Of a stretch of DNA of 64,000 bases, positions 53,401 to 64,000 are shown piece after piece (position 1 is the stretch's first letter; the number at the start of each line of letters is the position of its first letter). The stretch covers positions 9,978,551-10,042,550 of the forward strand of contig NC_083570.1 of assembly GCF_027579695.1 (NCBI RefSeq), written 5' to 3'. Source of the DNA: Neoarius graeffei (Eukaryota > Chordata > Actinopteri > Siluriformes > Ariidae). The translations under genes were made by a program, and so were the position numbers. The notes under the pieces were generated by a model. It did no database searches and was not told the DNA's origin. It worked only from the letters and a program-made list of their open reading frames with translations.

Positions 53401-54974
53401 ACTCCCACAACATTTTCTAGTCTATCCAGGAAAATGGAATGATCAATAGTGTCAGAGTCTGCACTAAGGTCAAGCAACACAAGCAGCGAGACACAGTCCA
53501 GATCAGATGCCAACAACAGGTCATTTACTACTTTAACCAGTGCTGTCTCTGTGCTATGATGAGTCTAAATCCTGACTGATACATTTCATGGTTGTTATTC
53601 CAATGTAAATATGAGCATAACTGCTGTGCCACAGCTTTTTCTAGGATCTTGGAGATAAAGGGGAGGTTTGATAATGGCCTTTCATTGGGCTGACAGGGGT
53701 CGAGGTCAGGTTTTTTAATCAGGGGGTTGATAACTGCAAGTTTAAAGGATTTGCGTATGTAGCCAATTCTAAGGGAAGAATTGATTATTTCTAGAAGAGC
53801 TTAAATTGCTTCTGGTATTATCTGTTTGAAGAGACATGTAGGTAAGAGATTAGTACACAAGAAGAAGATTTTGATGTGGAAATTAATGAAATTAATTTGA
53901 TTTCTCGAAGAGGAGTAAAACATTCTAATTGCTGAGCTTATACAGTTATATTGTTAACGACTGGGCTATTTAAGTTGTCTGGGCTTAAATGAGTAGTTTG
54001 AATTTTTTTGTTGGATATTTTCAATTTTGTGATTGAAAAAAATTATGAAGTTGTTGCTGCTGCATATTGCAGGTGCATGTGTGTCTGTAGTGGTCTTTTT
54101 CTTAGTTAATTTTGCTACAGTATTAAAAAGGAATCCAGGATTATTTTGTTATCTTTGATTAGGGTGGAGAGATACATTGATCTTGCAGCACTAGGAGCTT
54201 TTCTATACTTCAGGAAGCTCTCTTTCCATGCTAATTTGAATATGACCAATTCTACAAGGAATATCATCTAATTGTGTAATCTCCTGCTCTCTCTCTCTCT
54301 CTGATATAATGTGTAAGAAACTGAGGGTGTGAGAGAGTGTCAATATGAGGCACTAATGAATTACTGGTTTAATTATGACTCATTGTACCCCAGTGTTTAA
54401 TACACGATAAACTTTATTGCGCAACATCTCTTTTCTTTCAGATTTCTGTTATCTGACTCTGGATCCCAACACGGCACATGGTTCCCTCCGTCTGTGTGAG
54501 AAGGACAGAGCGGTGAGACGCAGTTATAAAGAGAAGCTGTTCCCTTGTCACCCTGAGAGGTTTACCTCCATCGCTCAGGTGTTGTGTAAGGAGAGTGTGT
54601 GTGGACGCAGTTACTGGGAGGTGGAAAGGAGCAGTGAGGGATGTGTGTACATCTCAGTCTCATATAAAGGGACCAATAAAAAAGAGCAGCCCAGACGGAC
54701 CATATTTGGGTACAACGATCAGTCGTGGAGTCTGGTGTGTTCTCGGACTCCTCTTCGTTTCTATCACAACAACATTAAGACCGAGTTCGGAGTTCCGTCA
54801 CCTTCCAGAATAGGAGTGTATGTGGATCACAGTGCAGGAACTCTGTCCTTCTACAGCGTCTCTGACAGGATGAAGCTCCTCCACAGAGTCCACACCACAT
54901 TCACTCAGCCTCTATACGCTGGGTTTACTCTGTGGGCTCCTGAATCAGTTGTCAGGTTTTCTGATCCACAATAA
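48770..54974 (+). CDS. Fish TRIM gene: RING, coiled coil, PRY-SPRY, no B-box
   Basis: Six exons: 48770-49081, 49410-49511, 49636-49869, 49947-50073, 50309-50362, 54442-54974; 453 codons, all phases agree. Exon 1 has a C3HC4 RING (CPVCLDLL, CGHSFCKAC, CPQC), but after KKKTEV it runs into 17 unrelated codons, and the B-box zinc modules of its paralogues are absent. Exons 2-4 encode a coiled coil (EELQEKQ-like heptads, RVTELEQL). Exon 6 is PRY-SPRY: DPNTAH, CGRSYWEVE, DQSWSLVC, RIGVYVDHSAGTLSFYSVSD. finTRIM/TRIM25-like E3 ligases act in antiviral defence, with SPRY as the recognition surface. LINE and SINE insertions fill the 4-kb last intron. Convergent with the paralogue at 59.6-64 kb. Confidence 0.88.
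50374..50428. repeat. (TC)n(AC)n microsatellite
   Basis: About 14 tc then about 13 ac, starting 11 bases after the TRIM exon 5 donor. Other dinucleotide tracts lie at 48,595-48,616, 60,711-60,740, 61,556-61,604 and 61,918-61,956. Confidence 0.95.
50629..50997 (-). mobile_element. Mermaid-type SINE (copy 9)
   Basis: Reverse copy with duplication ATACAAGAATCA (50,617-50,628 and 50,998-51,009). Internal deletion of a cattcacacctacg-like segment. It sits at the edge of the LINE that follows. Confidence 0.95.
51059..51432 (+). mobile_element. Mermaid-type SINE (copy 10) in the LINE tail
   Basis: Forward full-length copy; perfect 16-bp duplication AGACATTGCCACAAAG (51,043-51,058 and 51,433-51,448). 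It splits the LINE 3' end, so it came after the LINE. Confidence 0.97.
51489..51778 (-). mobile_element. Diverged Mermaid-type SINE (copy 11) in the LINE tail
   Basis: Shorter, diverged relative with duplication CATGAGCTAAT (51,478-51,488 and 51,779-51,789). The middle block around ctccggtttcccccacag is deleted. Possibly a distinct subfamily. Confidence 0.85.
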
Positions 54975-54994
54975 TGGATCATTAATGTATAGTA

Positions 54995-55150
54995 TCCTGT
55001 ACTGAGTGCTGCGGAGTTCTGGTCTGAAGGTGTTGATTAATTCCCTATAACAGCAGCTCTGACAGTAGTGCAGCTGCAAATCATTAGTGTTTCTATAGTA
55101 ACAGCTCGTGTGTGTTTCTCACAAGCATTTCACCTAAAATACTCTCTTAC
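54995..55150. repeat. Copy of the ctgattggtcagaa-family repeat
   Basis: aacagcagctctgacagtag at 55,050 and ttctatagtaacagctcgtg after it match the family, just after the TRIM stop codon. Confidence 0.6.
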
Positions 55151-55185
55151 TGCCACTCGACATGAACATGGTGGTCTCTGAAAGA

Positions 55186-57175
55186 CTATACAGGCATCTG
55201 CCCAGGAGGTTGTGCCAGTTTTAGGGCTTGAGCAGTTTTTCGTCTCTTGTGTCTCTCATCCTTTGATTTCCGTCGATTGGATTCAAAGGTCTCAACTCCA
55301 TTGCAGACCACACACCTCCAGAGCAGTCTATCAGTTGATGCTGTAGCCCAATCAATAATCCCACACTCTTTAAAAGTTCTTTTTAGGGCATCCTTGTATC
55401 TCTTCTTAGGAGCACCAATGCTTCTCATTCCTGTGGATCGCTGACTGAAGAAAAGCTGTTTTGGAAGTTGTTTTGCATCCATTTTAACATGTCCATACCA
55501 CCTCAGCCTATTTTGCTGAAGCATAGCCTCGATGCTTGTTAAGGAGGCTCTATCAAGAATTGCAGCACTGGTAACACGATCATACCATTGGGCGTTCATG
55601 ATGGATCGTACCGTAGGCATCTTCAGTGAAATTTCTCAAGTTGTTTTACTTCATATTCGTACGTAGTCCATGTTTTTGACCCATACAGGAGCGTTGGTAT
55701 TATAGTGGCATTATAGACTCTTATTTTAGTTTTCAACTCAAGTTCGTGATGATCAAAATCATGCTTACGTAGCTTGCCAAAAGCTGTTGCTCCAGCACTG
55801 ATGTTGTTATTAATTTCATGGTCAAGGGAAATATCACCTGACACATAGCTGATGAGATATTTAAAGTGTGGGACTATCTTAAGAACAGTTCCATCCACAG
55901 AAATTTCAGGTTGGGTGGTGATTGGGATGGAGGTGTCAGAGGCAGGTCGACACACAACCTCTGTTTTAGTGCAGTTCAGTGATAGCCTGAGTCTTTTGTA
56001 GGCTTCTGCAGAGGCATCTGTGATTCTCTGCAAGCCAGCTTCTGAGTACGAACAGAGCGCAGCATCATCAGCATACTGAAGTTCCACAACTGAGGCTGTA
56101 GACACCTTACTTTTAGCTTGCAAATGATGTAGGTTGTACCATTGTATTGATAAACTATCTGTATTCCATGATAAGAAGAAGAACAACAACAACTTTATTC
56201 ATCACATGTACACTTGTGAAATTCCTCTCTGCATTTAACCCATCTGAAGTAGTGAACGCACACGTGAGCAATGAGCACAAACACGTACTCAGAGCAGTGG
56301 ACAGCCGTGCTACAGCAGCCAGGGAGCAGTTAGGGGTTAGGTGCCTCGCTCAAGAGCACCTCAGCCTAAGGGCACCCCATGTTAACCTAACGACATGCCT
56401 TTGGGCTCTGGTGGAAACCAGAGCACCTGGAGGAAATCCACGCAGACTCCACACACAAAGGCCCCCGTCAGCCGCTGGGCTCAAACCCAGAACTTTCTTG
56501 CTGTGAGGTGACAGTCAAGTCAAGTCAAGTTTATTTGTATAGCGCTTTTAACAAACATTGTCGCAAAGCAGGTTTACAGAATTTGAACCACTTAAAACAT
56601 GAGCTAATTGTATCCCTAATCTATCCCCAATGAGCAAGCCTGTGGCGATGGTGGCAAGGAAAAACTCCCTCAGACTACATGAGGAAGAAACCTCGAGAGG
56701 AACCAGACTCAAAAGGGAACCCATCCTCATTTGGGCAACAACAGACAGCATGACTATAATATTAACAGTTTTAACATGAGGACAGTTTTGTTGATGTTAT
56801 AATTCTTCATTGATGGAAACTTGAGTGCAAAACTGTTCATGATAACTGCAGTCCTAAAGTTAGCAAGTCAACTTTAGTCCTCAGCCATAAAAGCATTACT
56901 GTAAGAGTCAAGAGCATCCTCCAGGTATAGTCCAGTAACAGTGCTAACCACTACACCACCGTGCTGCCCAGATTATGCAGATTCGGCTCGGCTACATGCA
57001 GGACAGCACCTGTGAAGAGAGCAAACAATGTAGTGGCTACACAGCTTTGTATTACACTAACTTTCACAGAAAAAGGTTCCAGTTCTTCATCTTCACAGAG
57101 AACAGAAACAGTCATCCCATCATGGAGAAGACGAATCATTGTGATCAGTTTATCTGGGCACCAGGAATTCTCCAA
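55186..57175 (-). mobile_element. RTE-like LINE, split by a SINE/LINE insertion
   Basis: On the - strand, from 57,175: PDKLITMIRLLHDGMTVSVL and SVIQSCVATTLFALF (RT motifs; the usual QGC is mutated), an interruption at 56,180-56,970, then VVELQYADDAALCSYSEAGL (active site), SLNCTKTEVV, INNNISAGATAFGKLR, YNATIIPTLLYGSKTW. After a frame change at 55,621: RASLTSIEAMLQQNRLRWYG and GAPKKRYKDALKRTFKECG. Endonuclease domain not seen. Its exact clade needs a phylogeny. Inactive. Confidence 0.75.
56175..56970 (-). mobile_element. Second SINE-like family interrupted by a LINE 3' end
   Basis: 56,175-56,512 holds the fish repeat beginning tcacatgtacacttgtgaaa, with cgctcaagagcacctcagcc and a Mermaid-like head. 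The head resumes at 56,942-56,968 (tgctaaccactacaccaccg). Between lies a 5'-truncated LINE 3' end (56,513-56,940, -), of the family at 13,389, flanked by acagt on both sides. Confidence 0.75.
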
Positions 57176-57259
57176 AGAACCTCTCTATTCACTGAGAGCA
57201 AGAGATACTAAGAAATACTGAATAACGTAGAACTCCAGCATCATGAAGCTGAGAAATTT

Positions 57260-57715
57260 ACTGGACTTATTGTCTTTTTTTTTTTTTAACGAGACTAAAA
57301 AGCTGCTGTTCCATTAAACCCAGTTACAGTATGACACACAGCAGGGACCGAATAAGCCATTCATCTCATCATGAATCAATATTGTTGATTATATTTATGA
57401 TAAGACAAGTTTTCAGTCTGTTCTGATGTGAGTTCAGCAAAAATATTGAAAATGGTTCATTTCTTGCAGCGTCACGTGTCCATGAGCATCCTCTAGTGGT
57501 CAGAAATGATAAGACAAGTTTAAATTGCAGTCATTTAAATTTAATGAATAAATCACTCAATTTTTCATTTTCTGAAAATTTAGAAAGAAATAAATGGCTA
57601 AAGTGAGATAAAGGAATTCTTTAAAGTGAATTTGATTTTATTGTCGCCTACACATGAATGCTAAATGGTAAATGTGGCCAGAGATCGATTTCTGTACTTC
57701 AATAGAAAGTATCAT
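57260..57715. other. No gene seen
   Basis: AT-rich intergenic DNA between the broken LINE and the duplicated block. I see no frame with a domain. Confidence 0.5.
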
Positions 57716-57719
57716 GTAT

Positions 57720-58232
57720 GTCATTTATGTTCTTTTCCCATTTTGTCCTTTCTTTCTGTCCATGAAGTGTATGCGGTGAAATCACATTTTAAAATCAGCA
57801 CTCCAGATAGAATTCTATAATATGCGAATACAATCGAGTTGTTATTTGGAGGCTCAGTTTTACAGAGTAGCACCACATCACTGAAACACACACACAGCCT
57901 TGAAACATCAATTCTGTATCTTCACTAAAAGACACACAAGAGGATTTACAGCAGGACCGTGTCTTACTACAAGCACTAAAACCACCACATTGTGTTCATT
58001 AAGGATGGAAATAAAGCAGAAATATTTCACTGTCATCTGCACTTCAGTATCATTTGTTCTGCTGAAATATTTTTCTCAGTCTGTCAGTTTGGAATTTAGT
58101 GAGGAGTGAAAATGAATCGAAATAAATGACTCTTTATTCCCACAAGGGGAGTCAAAACCTGATTTGATTTATTTTGCATTGTTTATTGCTAATAGAAGTC
58201 CCACTTTCTCATGTACAGATTGTTGAGATGGA
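57720..58232 (+). repeat. Duplicated 0.5-kb block, copy 2
   Basis: Same orientation and near-identical sequence as 19,110-19,628 (for example acaatcgagttgttatttgg in both). It lies about 1.4 kb beyond the 3' end of the - strand TRIM gene. Confidence 0.9.
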
Positions 58233-58239
58233 AATGAAG

Positions 58240-59620
58240 TTGGTAGATGAATATGTTGGAGATCAGAGATCCTGAGTCACCTCAATCAGTCATTAGATGT
58301 GTCTTTGAGAAGTAGGAGAACACTGGAGAACCAGGAGGAAACCCACACTGACACAGGTCATTCTACCTTTGGGTCATTTTAACATTGTTAACAGACTGAA
58401 ATGAATCTCCTGAAAGGCAGAAGAAAGAAATCTGCGAGTAGTGTTAACACAAGACTTTATCTAATCCCAGTCAGTGCAGGGTTCAAACCCCATCCACCAG
58501 AAATATCATTAAAATCAAAGGGAAAGGCAGAGACGAGGCGAGATCATCAACAGGAGATCTATCCAGAATAAACACAGCTCACAACTGAGGAGATTTACTA
58601 ACACACTGGAAGGGTTCAAGTTACTGTAGGATCATTGTGCATTTTTATAACAACAGACAAGAAATGAGCGGAGGAAGTGAAGTTATTCAAAATGTGTAAA
58701 GGCGCCCTCTGGTGGTCTGGAGGAGAAATGTCCAGGTTAAATATTAGTGTTCATCCACGTTTCTTTTATTTTTATTTGTGAACAAACAGGTCTAAAATAA
58801 TTTCACTTCAATGAGCTGTTACTATAGAAACAAGAACGTATTAGTGCAAGCCCATTAATATAAACCTGCACTACTGTTAGAGCTGCTGTTATAGAAAATT
58901 AATCAACAACTTCTGACCAATCAGAATAGACAACTGGAACAGAATTGTTTTTTTTTTTTTCTTTATTTGATTGAAAATTAAAAGGATTTTTAAAAAATGT
59001 TTTTCCAACAATCATGTTCAGAATCTAAATCAGGAGTCAGAGCACAGACAGATCCAGTTCACAGAGACAGATTTATCATCATTATTCACACACAATATAT
59101 GACAACATTAAAAGAGATGTTTTTTGGAGGAAAGTCAGTTGTAGGTTTACAGTGATTTTCACAAACACATATTTAAGACACTGTGGTTATTTTCCACAGA
59201 TTAAATAATCTAAAAATATCCATCCAAAGTGGAGAAAAACCCCGTTGCGTATCAATCCAGCAGCTTGCTGACATCCTGACCTCAGTATTAAAAGCTTCTG
59301 TCTGAAAATGAGTTCAGCACAGAAACTCCATCACTGGGGGAAACTTTATTCTCCTGTGCTCTTATCTTTTATTCTGCAAAGCTTTGACTGTAATATTTGG
59401 ATAAACATCGCAAACTCACAGATAAACCTGGATTTATAAGGTTCTATCTGCGGGCCGATCATCATCCAGGCTGAATATGGGATGAACACGACATCGGCAT
59501 ATTTTATAATTTAAATATTAAAATGAGTGTTTTTGTGCAGCTGGATTGTGTTCTAGTGAAACAGACGACTGAGCAACAACTTGGCAATGTGCAGGAATTT
59601 TACAGAAAACACTACACACT
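58240..59620. other. Intergenic DNA downstream of the - strand TRIM gene
   Basis: No gene. A ctgattggtcagaa-family repeat lies at 58,795-58,945 in reverse orientation (ctgaccaatcagaat). The part just below 59,622 is the likely 3' UTR of the TRIM gene, but I see no decisive poly(A) signal. Confidence 0.5.
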
Positions 59621-59621
59621 T

Positions 59622-60707
59622 TTATTCTGGAGAACACAGTCTCACTGTAGAATACAAGTTGAGCCCAAACCCAGCGTATAGAGTCTGAGTGAATGTGGTG
59701 TGGACTCTGTGGAGGAGCTTCATCGTGTCAGAGACGCTGTAGAAGGACAGAGTTCCTGCACTGTGATCCACATACACTCCTATTCTGGAGGGGGATGGAA
59801 CTCTGAGATCAGTCTTAATGCTGTTGTGATAGAAAGAGAGAGAAGAAGAAAAACACCGCAGACTCCAGGACTGATTGTTGAATCCAAACCCACACTCTTT
59901 ACCCCGTCCTTTCCTGCTGATGTCTTTATATGAGACTGATATGGACACAACACCAGCACCGCTGCACTCCACCTCCCAGTAACAGCGTCCACACACACTC
60001 TCCTTACACAACACCTGACACCAGGAATCAAATCTCTCTGGATGATCAGAGTAACGCTGCGCTCTCTCACTGCCTCTCACCGCTCTGTTCTTCTCAGACA
60101 GAATGAGGTGACGATGTGCCGTGTTGGGATCCAGAGTCAGATAACAGAAATCTAAAATAAAAGAGAAAAACAAACTGAACAATGTGAACATGAATATCCG
60201 CGCTGGGGGCGTGGTCACGAAAACAGCAGTTCGGTTGCAGTGAAAACTTTTCTCTGTAGAACCCTGTCACTCCCCCCTCCCCCCACTCTGGGCTCAAGAA
60301 CACAGCAAAAGGGCAATAATATAACAGCCAATCAGAATTCAGATACAACAACCAATCAGAATCCAGATACATTCAGTTGCCAAGTAAAATTGTAACCTGT
60401 CAAAGTTCTCGAGCCCTCGTGCTGTTTTACCGTTAGATCAATCACATATCAGCTTAAACTAGCATTCTAAACCTAGTTAAAGATCCCACAGAAGAGAGCG
60501 ACTCCCCCTGCCAGCCTCATGGAACTGAATAAGTTGACTTAATTAAAAAGTTGACTCTTCTATGAAAGGGTGTATTTGCATGATCATTATTATTTTACTA
60601 GTGGCATAAAATTGTCTTGAAAAGACGTCAACAATAATATCGTTTATCGCAATAATTTCTGAGACAATGTATTGTCCAACAAAATTTGTTATCGTGACAG
60701 GCCCAGA

Positions 60708-60742
<35 letters not shown>

Positions 60743-61552
60743 GATGTACATTTCAGAAAGTCTTCTCTGCTCTGTGGTTCTGGCTCTGAAATGATCTGAA
60801 CTGCTGCAGCTGTGGAGAGAAAAATAGAAACATGAGTTTGTGTAAAAGATGGAAAGAGTTGAAAGTGATCCAGTCAGTTTATTCATTTTAAATCAGTGTT
60901 TTAGTTCAAAGTGTCGGGTGAATAAAGTGTCTGCAGAAAAGAAAGCAGGAGCATCGCTAAGAAATAACACATCACTGTGTTTCTCCAGCAGGAACAGCTC
61001 CTCTTACCATGTGGAGGGATTTTGTTGAATTCCTCCTCACAGAATTCCTCGACTCTCTTTTTCAGATCTGAGAGAGAATTCCTCACTCCATCAAATGAGA
61101 GATGTTGATGGACAGTGACGCTGGATGTGTGAAAATCTGGTCTTTGGAAGAGAGGAGAGTGACGTCCAGAAGCTAAAACCTACAGAAGGCAAATGAAATG
61201 TAAAACCCACTTGTGATGTCAGACAGGGACATTTATTGTTCCATTAATGAGAGGTGTTTTAGAGAGTGTGTGAGGAACAGCTGGCTCTGTAGATCAGACA
61301 GTGAGTGTTACCTGGAGGAAATGGATGTGATCGTGTGTGTGTGAAAGCTGCTCCAGCTCAGTGACTCTCCTCTGAAGATCAGCAATCTCCTGCTCCAGTT
61401 GCTCCAGGAGTTGTTCAGTTCGACTCAGTTCAGCCTTCTCCTGATCTCTGATCAGCTCCGTCACCTCCCAGCGCTTTTTCTCCATGGAGCTGATCAGCTC
61501 AGTAAAGATCCTCTCACTGTCCTCCACTGCTGTCTGTGCACTGAGCTGTTAG

Positions 61553-61608
<56 letters not shown>

Positions 61609-61909
61609 ATTTAAAGCTCATCTATCATTCCCTCTCTTACTGGGACTGTAAATGACTCGTTGTCCATGTTGTGTGTGTTTCTAGGAGCAGCTCTGTCTCT
61701 GCTCACTGCTCACCTTTATAGTGTTCGCAGCCTGTTTCAGCTCCTGCACCTTCTTCTGCTTCTCCTGGATTCTCTGCTGGGATTTCATCTGCTCCTCCTT
61801 TAACTCACTCTGAGGACAAATAAAATACATTCAGCTTTTTATACAGTACGAGCGAACTGGTTCCATATTAATGTCAGTTCAAAGTACATTCATGTTTGGC
61901 TCTGAAGGT

Positions 61910-61963
<54 letters not shown>

Positions 61964-64000
61964 AATGTTCACTAACTGATCTGGGCTGGGTTTCCCGAAA
62001 GCCTCTTAAGGCCAAGAAAGTTTTAAATGACCTCTTAAGATCCATCATCAAGCTAACGTGGTTTTCCAGAACAACATCGTAGCACAAGTCGTCCTTTAGT
62101 TTGCTCGGAATTTACGAGAGACCCGGAGCACTCGTTCAGAACAAAGAGCGACTCGCTCGCTGCCGAATCCACAGAATGCGCATGCGGCTCTGAGGGACTC
62201 TCACAGTCAGCGGGGGAAACTGGGGTTGAATCTGCTGGTGGTGTTCAATTAGTTTTCTTCTACATTGCAAATACATCGAGTTAATTATCAGAGGTGGACA
62301 GTAACGAAGTACATTTACTTGAGTTCTGTACTGAAGTACACTTTTTGAGTATCTGTACTTTACTTGAGTATTTTTTTTGGAAACTTACGACTTCACTACA
62401 TTTGAAAGACAAATATCGTCCTTTTTACTCCACTACATTTCTATCAAGGTCCTCATTACTCATTACTATGAAGCAGCTTTGAAAATGGATGTTTTTTTCT
62501 TTTCTAAAACGTGATTGGTTTTTCCGCAGGTGACACTGAGACAGTCTATCAGTAATCACTAGGGTCACGTCACGTCCATAGACTGGATAAAATCAAGATC
62601 AATGATTTCTCCGCAGCATTATTTAACACGATCAGTTGATGGCAGAATGGAAGGAGGCGGTTCTTCTGGGGAATGCACACACCCACGGTTCTATAGCTAG
62701 AACCCATGGTTCAGATTTCTGAAAGGAATAAAGAGTCATTTTGCTTTAAATGTTTGCTTTGGTTGTCTAAAACGGAGCACATCACAGCCTACAAAAACTT
62801 GCCATCCCACCTGTGGAAGCATATTGAGGGATATAAGCGTTTTATTAGCTTGCAGTGAAGTTGTCTGTGCTTTTAGAGTTAGTGATAATGTTGAAATAAC
62901 TATGTAGTCTGATTAGTCAAATGATTTTCTGTGGATTTGCCCGCCAAGTTGCCATAGTCTTGTCCATGGCTAATGTTTACACACAGCTAGTTAACTTGGA
63001 CACTGTTAGTTATGTCCAATACGATTGCCTTTAGCAGCTACTAATGCCTATATAGGGGACGCGAACTGCAACGACCCACTTTGTCCTGTTGCTCTTTAGA
63101 CTCCTTCTTACGAGTGAATTCCGGAAAACCACACACAGAGACAACGTTCATTCTTTAAGAGAGTCCCTCAACTCTCTCTTTAGGTCTAAAGGGCAACGTT
63201 ATCAGGAAACCCACCCCGAACCAGATTACGACCATCACTGAAGATAAATTTAACACTCTGTTCACCAGAACACAGACAATTTTAATCAGCTTTTACAGAA
63301 TCCTTCTGATTGAGACACACATTGAAATTAAAGTTCAAATCATATCACTGACTAAAGCACCTGCTTCTCGATGGGAAACTATAATTAAGATGATTTAATT
63401 CTGGAAAGATTTCTAGTTCTCACCTGTTTTTCAGCTCTTTCTGTTGCAACTGAAACAGCGTCATGGTCTTTATGTTTCTCCAACATGCACAAATAACAGA
63501 TGCAGGTTTGATCAGTACGACAGTAGATCTTCAGCACTTCACCATGTTCAGAGCAGATCTTCTCTTGGAGTTTTGCTGAGGCTTCAATTAATGTGTGTTT
63601 TTTCAAAGCAGGAACTTCAAGATGAGGTTTCAGATGAATTTCACAAAATGACGTCAAACAAATCAGACAGGACTTGACGGCTTTGTGTTTTCTCCCAGTG
63701 CAGAAATCACACTCCACATCTCCAGATCCAGCGTAACAGCGAGCAGGAGAAGCAGCTTGGACTTCAGTCTTCTTCAGTTTCTCCACCACTTCATCCAGCA
63801 TGTTGTTTCTGCGTAGAACAGGCCTTGTCATGAAAGTGTCTCTGCACTGAGGACAGCTGTAGACGCCCTTCTGATCCTCCTGATCCCAGCAGCCATTAAT
63901 ACACACCTTACAGAAACTGTGACCACAGGGGATAGCCACCGGATCCTTCAGGAGATCCAGACACACTGGACACATGAACTGGTCCTGAGCTACTGAAATA
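59622..64000 (-). CDS. Fish TRIM gene: RING, B-boxes, coiled coil, PRY-SPRY (start lies beyond window)
   Basis: Exons in transcript order: 64000-63424 (5' end cut), 61809-61714, 61545-61312, 61179-61008, 60809-60750, 60151-59622; phases agree. Exon 1 has the RING (CPVCLDLL, CGHSFCKVC, CPQC) and two B-box modules (CDFCTGRKHKAVKSC; CSEHGE, YCRTDQTCICYLC). Exons 2-4 form a coiled coil (RRVTELEQL, LSDLKKRVEEFCEEEF). Exon 6 is PRY-SPRY (LDPNTAH, CGRCYWEVE, NNQSWSLRC, RIGVYVDHSAGTLSFYSVSD). The initiator Met (MAEAS in the paralogue) should lie about ten bases past the edge. Role: E3 ubiquitin ligase of the finTRIM/TRIM25-like type. Intron 1 holds a hAT fragment. Confidence 0.9.
61980..62282. repeat. 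MITE-like end in TRIM intron 1
   Basis: It begins gggctgggtttcccgaaagc, a terminal sequence common in fish non-autonomous DNA elements, after a (GT)n tract. The other end was not found. Confidence 0.45.
62283..63000 (+). mobile_element. hAT fragment with BED-finger remnant (copy 2)
   Basis: It starts near a cagaggtggacagtaacgaa terminus and runs into the same decayed BED region (AYKNLPSHLWKHIEGYKRFI) as 12,683-13,313. It is uninterrupted here, so it shows what the 16-kb copy looked like before SINE insertion. Confidence 0.75.

Larger units (their letters stand above)
51004..53960 (-). mobile_element. CR1/L2/Rex1-group LINE, broken, with two SINEs inside
   Basis: Reverse orientation: its 3' tail (aagtcaagtttatttgtatc) is at 51,009 and RT sequence extends to about 53,960. 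Readable on the - strand: INPLIKKPDLDP, ISKILEKAVAQQL, LLVLLDLSADSDTIDH (normally AAFDT), FGVPQGSVLGPLLF, then [20 protein letters not shown]. Stops, frame changes and a deletion of the YADD region make it inactive. Same family as 13,389-15,426, with which it shares the 3' UTR. Confidence 0.8.

Overview
This window is teleost fish DNA. It has spliced vertebrate genes with GT-AG introns, many (CA)n, (GT)n and (AAT)n tracts, fish-type hAT, Tc1, Harbinger, Kolobok and ISL2EU-like DNA transposons, CR1/L2/Rex1-type, RTE-like and L1 LINEs, and about a dozen copies of one tRNA-headed SINE of the kind called Mermaid, known from catfish among others. A catfish-like species is plausible, but the sequence alone does not settle it. 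No bacterial, phage or plasmid feature is present.

Host genes. (1) A complete CFAP206 gene (axonemal protein) lies on the + strand in 12 coding exons from 35,615 to 47,337 and encodes about 617 residues. (2) Three fish TRIM E3-ligase loci are present: an orphan RING/B-box first exon on the - strand (16,845-17,435), a full + strand gene without B-boxes (48,770-54,974), and a - strand gene (59,622 to beyond the right edge). The last two converge tail to tail. (3) The 3' part of a class II cytokine receptor (29,988-32,950, +) holds the membrane-proximal exon, the transmembrane exon and what looks like a very short tail. (4) Scattered - strand exons (about 21,153 to 27,287) suggest an unrecognised nuclear coiled-coil gene.

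Layout. 1-5.1 kb: hAT remnants, a SINE and a small ISL2EU-like element holding a THAP exon and a YqaJ-like start. 5.3-9.0 kb: a hAT element with an intact 667-codon transposase frame, then a partial inverted copy. 10.06-12.49 kb: a ZBED5-like hAT with a perfect 8-bp target duplication. 12.7-17.6 kb: the orphan TRIM exon beside a hAT fragment, split by a SINE that itself holds a LINE and a Harbinger-like MITE. 18.0-20.6 kb: decayed Tc1 and L1 ORF1. 21.43-25.37 kb: a THAP element with several others nested in it, the innermost carrying a RecQ-helicase exon. 27.57-28.64 kb: a palindrome with 500-bp arms. 29 kb: a 32-bp minisatellite. 30-34.3 kb: the receptor 3' end, a hAT in its intron, then a Kolobok with a THAP exon. 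35.6-47.3 kb: CFAP206, with SINEs, Kolobok, Harbinger and hairpin MITEs in its introns. 48.7-64 kb: the TRIM pair, with LINE and SINE insertions in the last intron of the first gene and a broken RTE-like LINE between the two.

The host genes do unrelated jobs (cilia, innate-immune ubiquitination, cytokine sensing). The most striking content is the depth of transposon nesting, which exact target-site duplications let one order in time, and the repeated occurrence of THAP first exons in unrelated elements. Family names for transposons are inferred from motifs, termini and target duplications, not from a database search.
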